From the NCBI GenBank assembly GCA_964563495.1, contig CAZLYK010000160.1, positions 1-11,890 of the forward strand: 11,890 bases of DNA. Direction: 5' to 3'. The notes under the pieces were generated by a model that was given only the letters and a program-made list of their open reading frames with translations, searched no databases and had not been told where the DNA came from. The stretch's first letter is position 1, and each line of letters begins with the position of its first letter. The position numbers and the translations under genes were made by a program. This stretch comes from CAZLYK01 sp964563495 (GTDB lineage Bacteria; Acidobacteriota; Blastocatellia; RBC074). This document shows positions 1 to 9,333 of this stretch, piece after piece.

Positions 1-131
1 GATTGACAGGATTTTTGCAGGATTAAACAGGATTTCTATCGGAAGGGTTAGTTCTCGTAAATCCAGAACCCCACTCCTTCTCAAAATCCTGTTTAATCTT
101 CCTTAAATCCTATTAATCCTGTCTATTAACC
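1..131. repeat. Two facing copies of the CAGGAT interspersed repeat (imperfect inverted repeat)
   Basis: Positions 1-35 hold a plus-oriented copy made of three units of the type GACAGGATTT, with CAGGAT or close variants every 11-12 bases. Positions 82-131 hold a minus-oriented copy with four to five degenerate units. Bases 21-35 and 84-98 are exact reverse complements (15 bp), separated by 48 bases, so transcripts could form a stem. The minus copy overlaps the 3' end of the DUF1501 gene and encodes its last residues and TAA stop. The arrangement resembles the convergent pair at 5192-5283 but has decayed. I see no gene in 1-102. Confidence 0.8.
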
Positions 132-1335
132 CCACGGGTTGAGGGTGAAACGAGGGAAAGATTCGATCCAGATTCGGGTTGACGAAGACACCGGTCAGGA
201 TTTCTGCGAGGACCGAGCGATAATCGTATTCGAGTTTGAGCCCGCCGGGGCCGAGCAGAGTTTCATGTTCCGCGTCCAACTCCGGTTTTCCGCCGTGAAC
301 TTTTCCGCCTTTGATCCTGTCGCCGATGGCCATCATGGCAAAGCCCCGCCCGTGATCGGTGCCGAGCGAGCCGTTCTCATAGATGCGTCTGCCAAATTCG
401 GTCATGACCATGACCGTCACGCGATCACGCTCCTGATTGAGGTCGGCGTCGAAGGCGTAAAGCCCACGCGCGAGCAAGTCTATTTGTTCGGCTTGCAAGC
501 CGTCGGTTGTGCCCTGGAAAAAGTGTGTATCCCAACCGCCCAGATCGAGGCAGGCAACTTCGAGGCCGACGCGGGCCTTGACCAGGCGCGCTATCTCGCG
601 CAGTCCCAGCCCGAAATCATCGTTCGGGTAATCGGCCTTTCCTTCCGGATGATAAGTTCTGTTTCGCAGTGTCTCAACGCGGTCCAGCAGTTCCAGCGTT
701 GTGCGACCCGGCTGGCTGAGCAGACCGGCCTCGGCGCCGTACATTGCCGCGAGCGCCTGCGATATGGCGCGCTGATCGGTTGAAGGTGTTCTGATCTGGA
801 TTTCATCCAGCGATTTTATCGCGCTCGCCGATGGCGAGCCGCGCAAAGATTCCGGGATTGTCGGGCCGATGGCGACAGCCGAGAGTGGAGTCATCTCCCT
901 GCTCGCGTGCGAACGCAGGTGCCTCCCCAACCATCCACCACCGATGATTCGGTCTTGCCCCTCCCCGTGCTCCATCTGATCCTGTGCCTCAAAATGGGAG
1001 CCGCTCGTATTGTCGGAACCGACTGATTGGACGATGCCGAGTCTCCCCTCTTGATACAACGGCAGGAGCGGTCGCAGCCTGGGATGAAGAGCGTAGAAAT
1101 CGTCCAGGCGAATCGCTTTGCCCGGATCTTCCTGGTTGGTGGAAGGAGGCGGGATGGCGATCGTCGGGCGGAGCCGGTAATAACGATCATCGCCATAGGG
1201 CACGATCAGATTGAGCGTGTCGGCTCCACCGCGCAGAAAGACGCAGACCAACGTCTGCCCGCCGGCGTCCGTGACGGTTGATTTGTCCCCGACCACTGTT
1301 TGTGTGATCGACCCGCGTCTGGTCGATGAGGGCAT
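103..1335 (-). CDS. DUF1501 family protein (alkaline-phosphatase/sulfatase-like fold)
   Basis: This 410-residue protein shows the DUF1501 signatures: LRGGADTLNLIVPY at about residues 34-47, HFEAQDQME at 114-122, GGWDTH at 266-271, MTEFGRR at 311-317 and GTDHGRG at 325-331. The family is related to the alkaline phosphatase/sulfatase superfamily and is habitually encoded beside DUF1800 proteins, but its substrate and reaction are not established. I chose the ATG at 1335, with AGAGG and GAAG upstream. A TTG at 1344 would add three residues and overlap the DUF1800 stop, but the AGAGG would then lie only two bases away. Unlike many relatives, the N-terminus has no hydrophobic signal segment or Tat motif with a following hydrophobic stretch. 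The C-terminal residues LIDRINRI and the stop are encoded by the interspersed repeat. It is the last gene of a three-gene operon, 5 bases after DUF1800. Confidence 0.9.
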   Translation of the reverse strand: MPSSTRRGSITQTVVGDKSTVTDAGGQTLVCVFLRGGADTLNLIVPYGDDRYYRLRPTIAIPPPSTNQEDPGKAIRLDDFYALHPRLRPLLPLYQEGRLGIVQSVGSDNTSGSHFEAQDQMEHGEGQDRIIGGGWLGRHLRSHASREMTPLSAVAIGPTIPESLRGSPSASAIKSLDEIQIRTPSTDQRAISQALAAMYGAEAGLLSQPGRTTLELLDRVETLRNRTYHPEGKADYPNDDFGLGLREIARLVKARVGLEVACLDLGGWDTHFFQGTTDGLQAEQIDLLARGLYAFDADLNQERDRVTVMVMTEFGRRIYENGSLGTDHGRGFAMMAIGDRIKGGKVHGGKPELDAEHETLLGPGGLKLEYDYRSVLAEILTGVFVNPNLDRIFPSFHPQPVGLIDRINRI

Positions 1336-1340
1336 ATTCT

Positions 1341-2837
1341 TCAATACCTCTGAAATGCAGGCGAAGCGAGGATCAAGCCGATCAGACCCGCCCGGTGCTC
1401 ATCGCCGGATGCCTTGGCCGGATAGCTTTTGAGCGCATCCAACTCGGATCGCGTGCCGGCGCGACCGATGAAATACGGCAACAGTCGCTCCGGTTGATAA
1501 TTCTCCGCCTCGCCGCTGATCGCTTTAACCAGAAGCGACGGTGAAACCGTGACCGACGGCGCCTGATTTGAAGCCAGCGCAAAAGCCAGATTCCAGCGCC
1601 ATAAGAGCGTGCCCAGCCAGGGGGCGGCCTCATCCGGGTAGCCATCCGGCGTCGGATGCTGAAAAGGCGCCTGGCCCATGCGCAGCAGATATTCGATCAA
1701 GGGGCGATGAGCGTGCGTATCGGCGCCGAGAGCTCGCAGGCAACTGGCGATGAAATGAAACGGTCGTTTGAGTTTCGCACCCGCCGCGGCTTTGAACTCG
1801 TTTGAATGGAAGATTTCTCGCAGCATCGGCCTGATCTCTCCACCGGTAGTTGCGAAGATCCCGGCCAGACGTTCGACCAGTTCCGGCGGCGGATTATCCG
1901 AAACGAATTTTCGTGAAAGTTTGGTTGCGATGAAGCTGGCTGTCGATGGGTGCCGGCAAACAATCTCGATGACCTGATCAAGATCTTTTTCGCCGCCCCC
2001 GGCTGGAATCCGCCGGCCGAGCACGACCTTTTGACCGTCGTCGTGGAGCGCGGGGTCAAAATAGACCGAACCCTTTCGCCATTTGGTGCGCAATCGCCAT
2101 CCGGTCAGACAGCGCGCAACTTGATAAACATCGTCTTGGGTGTAACCCCCGTGGACTCCGAGCGTGTGCAGCTCCAGCAGTTCGCGCGCATAATTTTCAT
2201 TGGGGATATCACCGGGGCCGGACTTTTTGTTCTCCTTGCCATCGAGATAGACGAGCATGGCCGGCGAGATTGCCGAAGCGTGGATCAGCTCGCGAAAGTT
2301 GCCGAGTGCGTGTGCGCGAACCACCCGGCGATCATCCGCGGGTTTGAGATAGATGCAATCACCCTTCTCCAGATTGATGTTCAGATGATCGGTCCAGAAA
2401 CCGACCATGACTTCGAATAACTGGCGTTGGCTGTAAACCGCACGGAGCAGGGTATGCCGGGTGATCTCTTCTCTCAGCACCGGCTTTTTGTATTCGTAGC
2501 AGGTGCCGGGATCGTGATGGATCGTTTCAAAACGGCGCGCTCGCAGGTCGCACAGAGTATCATCGATCTTTTCCGGCGCGAGCTGCTCTTCGATCCAGCC
2601 CTCTTCGCCGATCTTTCTCAGCCGGTCCAGGTCGCCCGGCCAGGGACCGTATGAGGTACGCGAGAGCAGGTGAAACGACGGGTCTATCACCGCCCCATCG
2701 GGAACCGTAACGCGCTCCGGAATCGATTGTCCCAGCTGATTGGTGACGCGGCTGATGAGCTTTTCGCAGCCGGTGAGCGGAATCAGACCGCCGGCCGCTG
2801 CCGCCGTCCTCAGCCAGGCGCGCCGCGTCATCGTCAT
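1341..2837 (-). CDS. DUF1800 family protein with Tat-type lipoprotein signal
   Basis: This 498-residue protein has the DUF1800 signatures: FWTDHLN at about 147-153, NENYARELLELHTLG at 213-227 followed by GYTQDDV and LTGW, PTPDGYP at 395-401, and the family-like ending ASPAFQRY. The N-terminus MTMTRRAWLRTAAAAGGLIPLTGC combines a twin-arginine motif, a hydrophobic stretch and a lipobox (LTGC, Cys24). It is therefore probably exported folded by Tat and lipid-anchored. The biochemical role of the family is unknown. The start is fixed by an ATGA overlap with the stop of the membrane-protein gene; the open frame continues upstream to 3329, but that part is antisense-like sequence inside the neighbouring gene. 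The DUF1501 partner follows immediately, as is usual for this pair. Confidence 0.92.
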   Translation of the reverse strand: MTMTRRAWLRTAAAAGGLIPLTGCEKLISRVTNQLGQSIPERVTVPDGAVIDPSFHLLSRTSYGPWPGDLDRLRKIGEEGWIEEQLAPEKIDDTLCDLRARRFETIHHDPGTCYEYKKPVLREEITRHTLLRAVYSQRQLFEVMVGFWTDHLNINLEKGDCIYLKPADDRRVVRAHALGNFRELIHASAISPAMLVYLDGKENKKSGPGDIPNENYARELLELHTLGVHGGYTQDDVYQVARCLTGWRLRTKWRKGSVYFDPALHDDGQKVVLGRRIPAGGGEKDLDQVIEIVCRHPSTASFIATKLSRKFVSDNPPPELVERLAGIFATTGGEIRPMLREIFHSNEFKAAAGAKLKRPFHFIASCLRALGADTHAHRPLIEYLLRMGQAPFQHPTPDGYPDEAAPWLGTLLWRWNLAFALASNQAPSVTVSPSLLVKAISGEAENYQPERLLPYFIGRAGTRSELDALKSYPAKASGDEHRAGLIGLILASPAFQRY

Positions 2838-3397
2838 TGTTTCGCTCCAATCGCCCCGGTCGCTCCGAATTCCGCCGCTTCTGCCCGCTCGGCCTCGCTC
2901 GCCGGGGCGAACGAAGGAGAGGCGAACCTGGTCAGCAGCGCTAAGAGAAAGGCCCCACACCCGATCGTGGTTGAAATCGGCAGCGTCCCAAACCAACCGA
3001 GAATCGGCAGCAGGTAGGTCAGCTCCAGAACCAGACCGCCGCGCAGCGTGGTTCTCCACGGCTGCTCCGGTTCCGCCTCTGCGTAGAGTCTTTGACCGAT
3101 CATCCCGGCCAGCCCGGACACCCCGCAATGAGCAAGTACCAGATAGAGACAGACCACCACCGCCGCTGAGATCTTTCCAGCCGGTCCCAGATTGCCCAGC
3201 ACCGCCGCGACAAAGATCGTGGCAACCGTCACCGGCAACCCCACCAGGAAGGGTTTTACCAACCCTTGATTGCAAATTAATGATGCTTTGGCGACTGTCT
3301 GCGGCCATAGTCCGCGGCAGAGCAACCATAATCCGGGGAAGGCGAGCAGCAATCCGAGGACCACAAAAAAGATCGCCATCGTGTCGGCCATCAACAT
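2834..3397 (-). CDS. Small multi-spanning membrane protein, unknown function
   Basis: This 187-residue protein is very hydrophobic, with probable membrane segments near residues 7-28, 48-70, 75-97, 122-138 and 143-158 (four or five helices). It ends in a soluble tail of about 27 residues rich in Ala and Glu. I do not recognise a family. The start at 3397 is supported by a strong ribosome binding site, GGAGGGGG at 3405-3412, about 10 bases upstream. Its TGA overlaps the ATG of the DUF1800 gene as ATGA, which implies translational coupling, so its product is probably needed with the DUF1800/DUF1501 pair, perhaps as a membrane partner. That link is inference from gene order only. Confidence 0.8.
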   Translation of the reverse strand: MLMADTMAIFFVVLGLLLAFPGLWLLCRGLWPQTVAKASLICNQGLVKPFLVGLPVTVATIFVAAVLGNLGPAGKISAAVVVCLYLVLAHCGVSGLAGMIGQRLYAEAEPEQPWRTTLRGGLVLELTYLLPILGWFGTLPISTTIGCGAFLLALLTRFASPSFAPASEAERAEAAEFGATGAIGAKQ

Positions 3398-3589
3398 AGC
3401 AGGACCCCCTCCAGGTTTACGATTTATCTTCCCCCCACTCTACTATTCTGGTGAACGAATCAGAGGCGCGAAAGGTTCGTCAATAGTCCCGGCTTGATTC
3501 ACTTCCGGATTGCAGTCCTTTGATGATTGGCGTAAGATCGTAGTCCTGTCCCCCCTCACCAGAATTTCTAAGAGTGAGTTGGAAGTAGG
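3398..3589. promoter_or_regulatory. Divergent promoter region with a 10-bp inverted repeat
   Basis: This 192-base gap separates the minus-strand DUF1800/DUF1501 operon from the plus-strand glycosylphosphotransferase, so both promoters should lie here. ATTCTGGTGA at 3445-3454 is matched exactly by its reverse complement at 3556-3565, each next to a run of C residues (3431-3436 and 3550-3555). I find no convincing -35/-10 pair on either strand. A TTGACG occurs on the minus strand near 3483, but nothing resembling a good -10 follows at the right distance. No small gene is evident. Confidence 0.45.
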
Positions 3590-5191
3590 ATGACACCAGT
3601 CGCGCCATCTAATAGCAAAGCCTTTCCTGCCTCGAAACCTGAGATACACCTTGCCGCACTGCCCAGGCTGTGGCCGTTGAACGATAGCTCGATCAGAATC
3701 ATCACGATCGGTCTGATCGTCTTCGACGGCTTGATGGCTGCGTTTCTGTTGCTGCTGGCCTACTGGCTGAGGCATCCCGGCGCTCCGCCGTTTCTGGCCG
3801 CGTCGAAAGAGGTCGGGCCTTTCGTGATACCGGTCCCTTCGACTTTCTGCTCGAATTTCTTGCCATATCTGAGCCTGCTCGTCCTCACGCCTTTGGTTCA
3901 GGTCGCGACCTTCGGCTATTTCGGTTTGTATCGCGTCCGCGGAGAGTTTTCCTTCACAGAAGACATTATCAATATTTTAAAAGCCGTCTCGATCGGCTCG
4001 TTGTTTTTGACATTCGTCGCCTTCTTCTATCGCGGGGGGTTCGCTTACCAGGCGTTCTCCTATTCACGGATGGTCTTCATTATTAATTATCTGCTCGGCC
4101 TGATCTTCTTCATCGGGTGCCGCGTGGCGCTGCGCAGCCTGCAGACTTTCTATCGACGCCGGCATATCAACGTCATTCCGATTCTGATCGTTGGCTCGAA
4201 TGGGGTGGCCGAGATGTGTCTCAACGAGATCGCGCACGATACCAGGCTCGGCCGGCGCGTCGTCGGTCTGGTCACCGCGGATGGAGCGCGGCCGCAGAGC
4301 GAATCATTGCGCTCCTGGCCGACTCTGGGGGGCTACGGCGAGATGCACCGTTTCATCCGCCAGTACGACATCCGCGAAGTCCTGATTACCGATCCGAACC
4401 TCAACCCCGAGCTGCTCTTCAATACCATGGTCAAATGCGGGCGTGGTTATCGCGTCACCTTCCGCGTCGTGCCCAATCTGATCAACTGCATCCCGCGCAA
4501 GACCTATATCGAGCAACTCGGTGCCGTGCCGATGGTGAGGTTATTCGAGGAACCATTGTCGGCGGCGGCTCGGGTGCTCAAGAGAAGCGTCGATCTGATC
4601 GTCAGCGCATTGATCCTGCTGGTCACGACGCCGCTCTGGCTGGTCATCGCCCTGGCGATCAAGCTCGAATCGCGCGGCCCGGTCTTTTACCGGCAGGAGC
4701 GCGTCGGGATGGATGGACACATCTTCCTGCTCTTCAAGTTCCGCTCGATGCGCAACGACGCGGAAGTCGACGAGGCTCACCGCGAGTACATGGCGCGCAT
4801 GATCAAAAACCAGGGTGACAGCAATCTGGGCACTGAGGAAAAGCCGAGTTATAAATTTATTAACGGCAATCGGCTGACCCGCATCGGACGGATGCTCCGG
4901 CGTTTGAGCCTCGATGAATTGCCGCAGGTCTTCAATGTCTTCAGGGGAGAGATGTCGCTGGTCGGCCCGCGCCCGCCGATCCCTTACGAAGTCGAATGCT
5001 ATAAAACCTGGCACCGTAAACGGCTGGATGTCAAACCCGGGCTGACCGGCATGTGGCAGGTCAGCGGGCGTTACCGGTTGTCGTTCGATCAGATGGTCAA
5101 GCTCGATATCTACTACATCGAAAACTGGTCGTTATGGCTCGATCTGAAGATCATCCTCAAGACCTTACCGGCGCTCTTCATGCGCGAATAA
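3590..5191 (+). CDS. Polyprenyl-phosphate sugar-1-phosphate transferase (WbaP/WcaJ-type initiating glycosyltransferase)
   Basis: The 533-residue product would transfer a hexose-1-phosphate from a nucleotide sugar to undecaprenyl phosphate at the inner membrane, the first step in building an exopolysaccharide, capsule or O-unit. The N-terminal half has hydrophobic segments near residues 36-60, 90-112, 131-147 and 161-180. A Rossmann-like CoA_binding_3-type domain follows at about 195-315, starting with ILIVGSNGVAE. The catalytic domain runs from about 328 to 533, with a membrane-inserted helix (about 331-358, Pro348), KFRSMRNDA at 383-391, SLDELPQ at 440-446, MSLVGPRPP at 455-463 and KPGLTGMWQVSGR at 482-494. 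Asp442-Glu443 corresponds to the catalytic DE dyad known from PglC. The length is normal for the long family members. GGAAGTAGG directly precedes the ATG. The sugar cannot be deduced, and no other polysaccharide gene is adjacent. Confidence 0.93.
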   Translation: MTPVAPSNSKAFPASKPEIHLAALPRLWPLNDSSIRIITIGLIVFDGLMAAFLLLLAYWLRHPGAPPFLAASKEVGPFVIPVPSTFCSNFLPYLSLLVLTPLVQVATFGYFGLYRVRGEFSFTEDIINILKAVSIGSLFLTFVAFFYRGGFAYQAFSYSRMVFIINYLLGLIFFIGCRVALRSLQTFYRRRHINVIPILIVGSNGVAEMCLNEIAHDTRLGRRVVGLVTADGARPQSESLRSWPTLGGYGEMHRFIRQYDIREVLITDPNLNPELLFNTMVKCGRGYRVTFRVVPNLINCIPRKTYIEQLGAVPMVRLFEEPLSAAARVLKRSVDLIVSALILLVTTPLWLVIALAIKLESRGPVFYRQERVGMDGHIFLLFKFRSMRNDAEVDEAHREYMARMIKNQGDSNLGTEEKPSYKFINGNRLTRIGRMLRRLSLDELPQVFNVFRGEMSLVGPRPPIPYEVECYKTWHRKRLDVKPGLTGMWQVSGRYRLSFDQMVKLDIYYIENWSLWLDLKIILKTLPALFMRE

Positions 5192-5274
5192 GCGCAATAG
5201 ACAGGATCGACAGGATGATTGCAGGATTTGACAAGATTTCTTGTCAAATCCTGCAATCATCCTGTCGATCCTGT

Positions 5275-5283
<9 letters not shown>
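5192..5283. repeat. Perfect 44-bp inverted repeat between convergent genes; probable bidirectional transcription stop
   Basis: Bases 5192-5235 and 5240-5283 are exact reverse complements with a 4-base loop (ATTT). Each arm is one copy of the CAGGAT repeat: GACAGGAT, GACAGGAT, GCAGGATT and GACAAG at roughly 9-11 base steps. The plus-strand gene stops at 5191, one base before the left arm. The minus-strand peptidase gene stops inside the right arm, with its TAG at 5275-5277. A hairpin this long between converging genes would be a strong barrier or terminator in both directions, but neither side has a T-tract, so classical intrinsic termination is not shown. Confidence 0.85.
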
Positions 5284-7353
<2,070 letters not shown>

Positions 7354-7362
7354 GAGTAACCT

Positions 7363-7379
7363 CAAATCCTGTCTATACT
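7363..7379 (-). repeat. Remnant of the CAGGAT interspersed repeat between dut and the S9 peptidase gene
   Basis: On the minus strand this reads AGTATAGACAGGATTTG, matching the first unit of the copies at 82-131 and 5240-5283. It lies after the dut stop in the same sense orientation as the copies after other genes. The GAGG ribosome binding site of the peptidase gene (7360-7363) directly abuts it, so the repeat edge may have helped form that site. A second, weaker match, GCTGACAGGC, follows the dut stop near 7390-7399. Confidence 0.6.
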
Positions 7380-7401
7380 CCGAATTTAGCCTGTCAGCAA
7401 A

Positions 7402-7869
7402 TCATCTCAAACCGGTAGAGCCGAACCCGCCGGTGTTGCGCTCGGTTGATGAGAGATCGTCGGTTTCGACCAGATCGAACACTCCGATCGACTCGAAGAT
7501 GATCTGCGCGCACCGGGTCCCCTGTTCGATAATCAGGGGGAGGCTGCTCAAATTCGAGAGGAGCACGATGATCTCATTTCGGTAATCACTGTCGATCACG
7601 CCGGCGAGCACGTCAATGCCGTTTCGCCGAGCCAGTCCGCTTCTGGGGCTGACGCGACCATAGTAGCCCTCCGGTATTTCAATGATCAATCCGGTCGGCA
7701 CCGCCGCTCGTCCGATCTCGACGGAGCCGTCTTCGTTTGCGCGAGAGGCGGGAATCGTGATCGTCTCGGCGGCGTAGAGATCGAACCCGGCTGCTTGCGC
7801 CGAGCCCCTGGTGGGGAGCAGAGCAGTCTCCTTTATTCTTTTGACTTTGATCATCGGACGATCGCTCAT
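7402..7869 (-). CDS. dut: dUTP diphosphatase (dUTPase)
   Basis: This 155-residue protein hydrolyses dUTP to dUMP and pyrophosphate, keeping uracil out of DNA and supplying dUMP for thymidylate synthesis. The five trimeric-dUTPase motifs are present in order: AGFDLYAA at 27-34, PRSGLA at 75-80, LAGVIDSDYRNEI at 88-100 with catalytic Asp93 and the stacking Tyr96, EQGTRCAQIIF at 115-125, and the Gly-rich RNTGGFGSTG at 144-153. The length is typical. In motif III the usual Gly after Arg is Asn98, and motif IV has Cys120 where Ile is common; both look tolerable. The gene begins 9 bases after the phoR-like kinase stops, so it is probably co-transcribed with it. The ribosome binding site is weak, and an in-frame ATG at 7854 is an alternative start. 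Confidence 0.95.
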   Translation of the reverse strand: MSDRPMIKVKRIKETALLPTRGSAQAAGFDLYAAETITIPASRANEDGSVEIGRAAVPTGLIIEIPEGYYGRVSPRSGLARRNGIDVLAGVIDSDYRNEIIVLLSNLSSLPLIIEQGTRCAQIIFESIGVFDLVETDDLSSTERNTGGFGSTGLR

Positions 7870-7878
7870 CTTGGAATT

Positions 7879-9252
7879 TTAAGCCTGGTGAACGGAGGAT
7901 TGGACCGCTCGCGTGACAGCTTTGGCGTTGGTCGACTCAGGCGTTTGAGCCGCGACGAGGGAGGATTTTGGCAGCTTGATCACAAACTCGCTGCCGCTGG
8001 CGACCTCGCTGGTGACGTACGCTTCGCCGCCGTGCGCGCGCGTCAGATGTTTGACGATTGCCAGTCCGAGCCCTGTCCCGCCGGCCTCACGCGAGCGAGC
8101 CTTATCGACACGATAAAATCTCTCAAAGACTCGCGGCAGGTGCTCAGCCGGTATCCCGGGCCCGGTGTCACGGACTTTGACGATCTGCTGATTGCCGTCT
8201 TCGGAAGATTCGGCGTTGACCTTCACTTTACCGCCCGGATGATTGAATTTGATTGCGTTATCGACCAGGTTGATCAGAATCTGCTCGAGGCGATGACGAT
8301 CGGCCGTCACCGCGAAATCTTCGGGGACGTGGTTCTCCAGCCAGACACCATACTTCGCCGCCCGTGGATTGAGGCCGGCGAAGACTTCATCGACGACCGG
8401 CCGCAAAGGCATTCTTTCGACAGTCAGTCTGACCGCGCCGGATTCAATCGCCGACAATTCGGAGATGTCGTTGACCAGCGCTCGCATCCTCTCAGCATTG
8501 CGGTAGATCGTCTGGAGGAAACGGAGGCTGTTTTCAGTGTCATCCAGACCTCCATCGAGGAGTGTTTCGACATAAGCGGTGATCGCCGCGAGCGGCGTGC
8601 GTAATTCGTGCGAAACGTTCGACAGGAATTCCTGGCGGATCCGTTCGAGCATTTCGAGCTTGGAAATATCGATAAAAGCCCCGACCACGCCGTCGATCTG
8701 CTCGTCATTTAAGCGGAGCGGTGCGGCGTGCAAACGAAAGACCCGTTTATTTTGTGAGCCGGCGTCGCCCGCCCGGGTTTCAATCCGCACCTCGGCGCGT
8801 TGACCCGTCGCCAGGATGTCTGAGAAGGCACGATGGATTTGCGGATCGCGGCTGATATCGGTCAGCCGCGTGGCCGGACGCTCACCCAGATTGAGCAGTG
8901 AGCGGGCGGCGTCGTTCATAATCAGAACCTTTGATTCACGATCGATGATCACCAGTCCCTCGGCGATCGAAGCGACGATCGACCGCAGCAGGTTCTCATC
9001 GCGGCCGGCCTTGGTCAGGGCCTCGCGCAGTTTTTGATTGCTCTCTTCGCGCTCGCGCAGCAGATGCATCTGTTGCCGGACGACGTAACGGGCGATCAAG
9101 ACGGTGATCACCCCGACCAATATGACCGAGATGATGTGCGACGTGACCACACTCATTTCGGGATAGATCAGGGTCTTGACCGTTTCATAGAATCCGAAAA
9201 ACGCCACCAGAACCGTCGTGGCGAGGATGATATTTTTCGTTTGCGTCGTCAT
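7879..9252 (-). CDS. phoR: PhoR-like sensor histidine kinase
   Basis: The 457-residue protein has two membrane segments (about 7-22 and 37-55) with only a short periplasmic loop between them, as in PhoR proteins that do not bind phosphate themselves. A short coiled region is followed by a PAS domain (about 86-198), a HisKA domain with the phospho-acceptor His215 in SNVSHELRTP, and an HATPase domain with the N box LVDNAIKF (329-336), G1 RDTGPGIP (361-368), the F box FERFYRVD (376-383) and G2 GGTGLGLAIV (391-400). About 30 residues rich in Ala, Ser and Thr follow. It should phosphorylate the regulator encoded 81 bases upstream. The frame is open back to 9324, but that part is encoded by an 8-bp tandem repeat and reads as an unlikely Trp/Gly-rich peptide. 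No strong ribosome binding site marks the ATG at 9252, so the start is less certain than the function. The phosphate role is inferred from the neighbours. Confidence 0.9.
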   Translation of the reverse strand: MTTQTKNIILATTVLVAFFGFYETVKTLIYPEMSVVTSHIISVILVGVITVLIARYVVRQQMHLLREREESNQKLREALTKAGRDENLLRSIVASIAEGLVIIDRESKVLIMNDAARSLLNLGERPATRLTDISRDPQIHRAFSDILATGQRAEVRIETRAGDAGSQNKRVFRLHAAPLRLNDEQIDGVVGAFIDISKLEMLERIRQEFLSNVSHELRTPLAAITAYVETLLDGGLDDTENSLRFLQTIYRNAERMRALVNDISELSAIESGAVRLTVERMPLRPVVDEVFAGLNPRAAKYGVWLENHVPEDFAVTADRHRLEQILINLVDNAIKFNHPGGKVKVNAESSEDGNQQIVKVRDTGPGIPAEHLPRVFERFYRVDKARSREAGGTGLGLAIVKHLTRAHGGEAYVTSEVASGSEFVIKLPKSSLVAAQTPESTNAKAVTRAVQSSVHQA

Positions 9253-9284
9253 CTTTGATTGGAAAGCTTTGTCCCGCCATCTCC

Positions 9285-9308
9285 CCGTCCAGCCGTCCAG
9301 CCATCCAG
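9285..9308. repeat. Three tandem copies of an 8-bp unit between phoB and phoR
   Basis: The unit CCGTCCAG occurs at 9285-9292 and 9293-9300, then as CCATCCAG at 9301-9308, with two further matching bases. The tract lies in the 81-base gap between the regulator and kinase genes and upstream of the chosen kinase start. Because 8 is not a multiple of 3, copy-number changes here would shift the frame of the upstream open extension without altering the kinase itself. Confidence 0.75.
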
Positions 9309-9333
9309 CCCTTTCACCAATCACCCGGCGCTG

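Noticed and set aside
1..131. Possible CRISPR array because of repeated units.
   Set aside because: The units are about 11 bp and directly adjoining, with no unique spacers and no cas genes.
139..783. Plus-strand open frame of 214 codons opposite DUF1501.
   Set aside because: It is antisense to a gene with clear motifs and has no recognisable domain; it is a codon-bias shadow.
2838..3329. Upstream extension of the DUF1800 reading frame to 662 residues.
   Set aside because: It overlaps the membrane-protein gene in another frame, lacks family similarity, and the Tat/lipobox signal and ATGA junction fix the start at 2837.
4117..4818. Plus-strand open frame of 233 codons inside the glycosylphosphotransferase.
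   Set aside because: It is an alternative frame of a strongly supported gene, and its protein is Arg/Ala-rich without motifs.
7795..8604. Plus-strand open frame of 269 codons opposite the kinase and dut.
   Set aside because: It is antisense to HisKA/HATPase coding sequence and shows no domain of its own.
9253..9324. N-terminal extension of the kinase by 24 residues.
   Set aside because: It is encoded largely by the 8-bp tandem repeat and would put an odd Trp/Gly-rich stretch ahead of a normal N-terminus.
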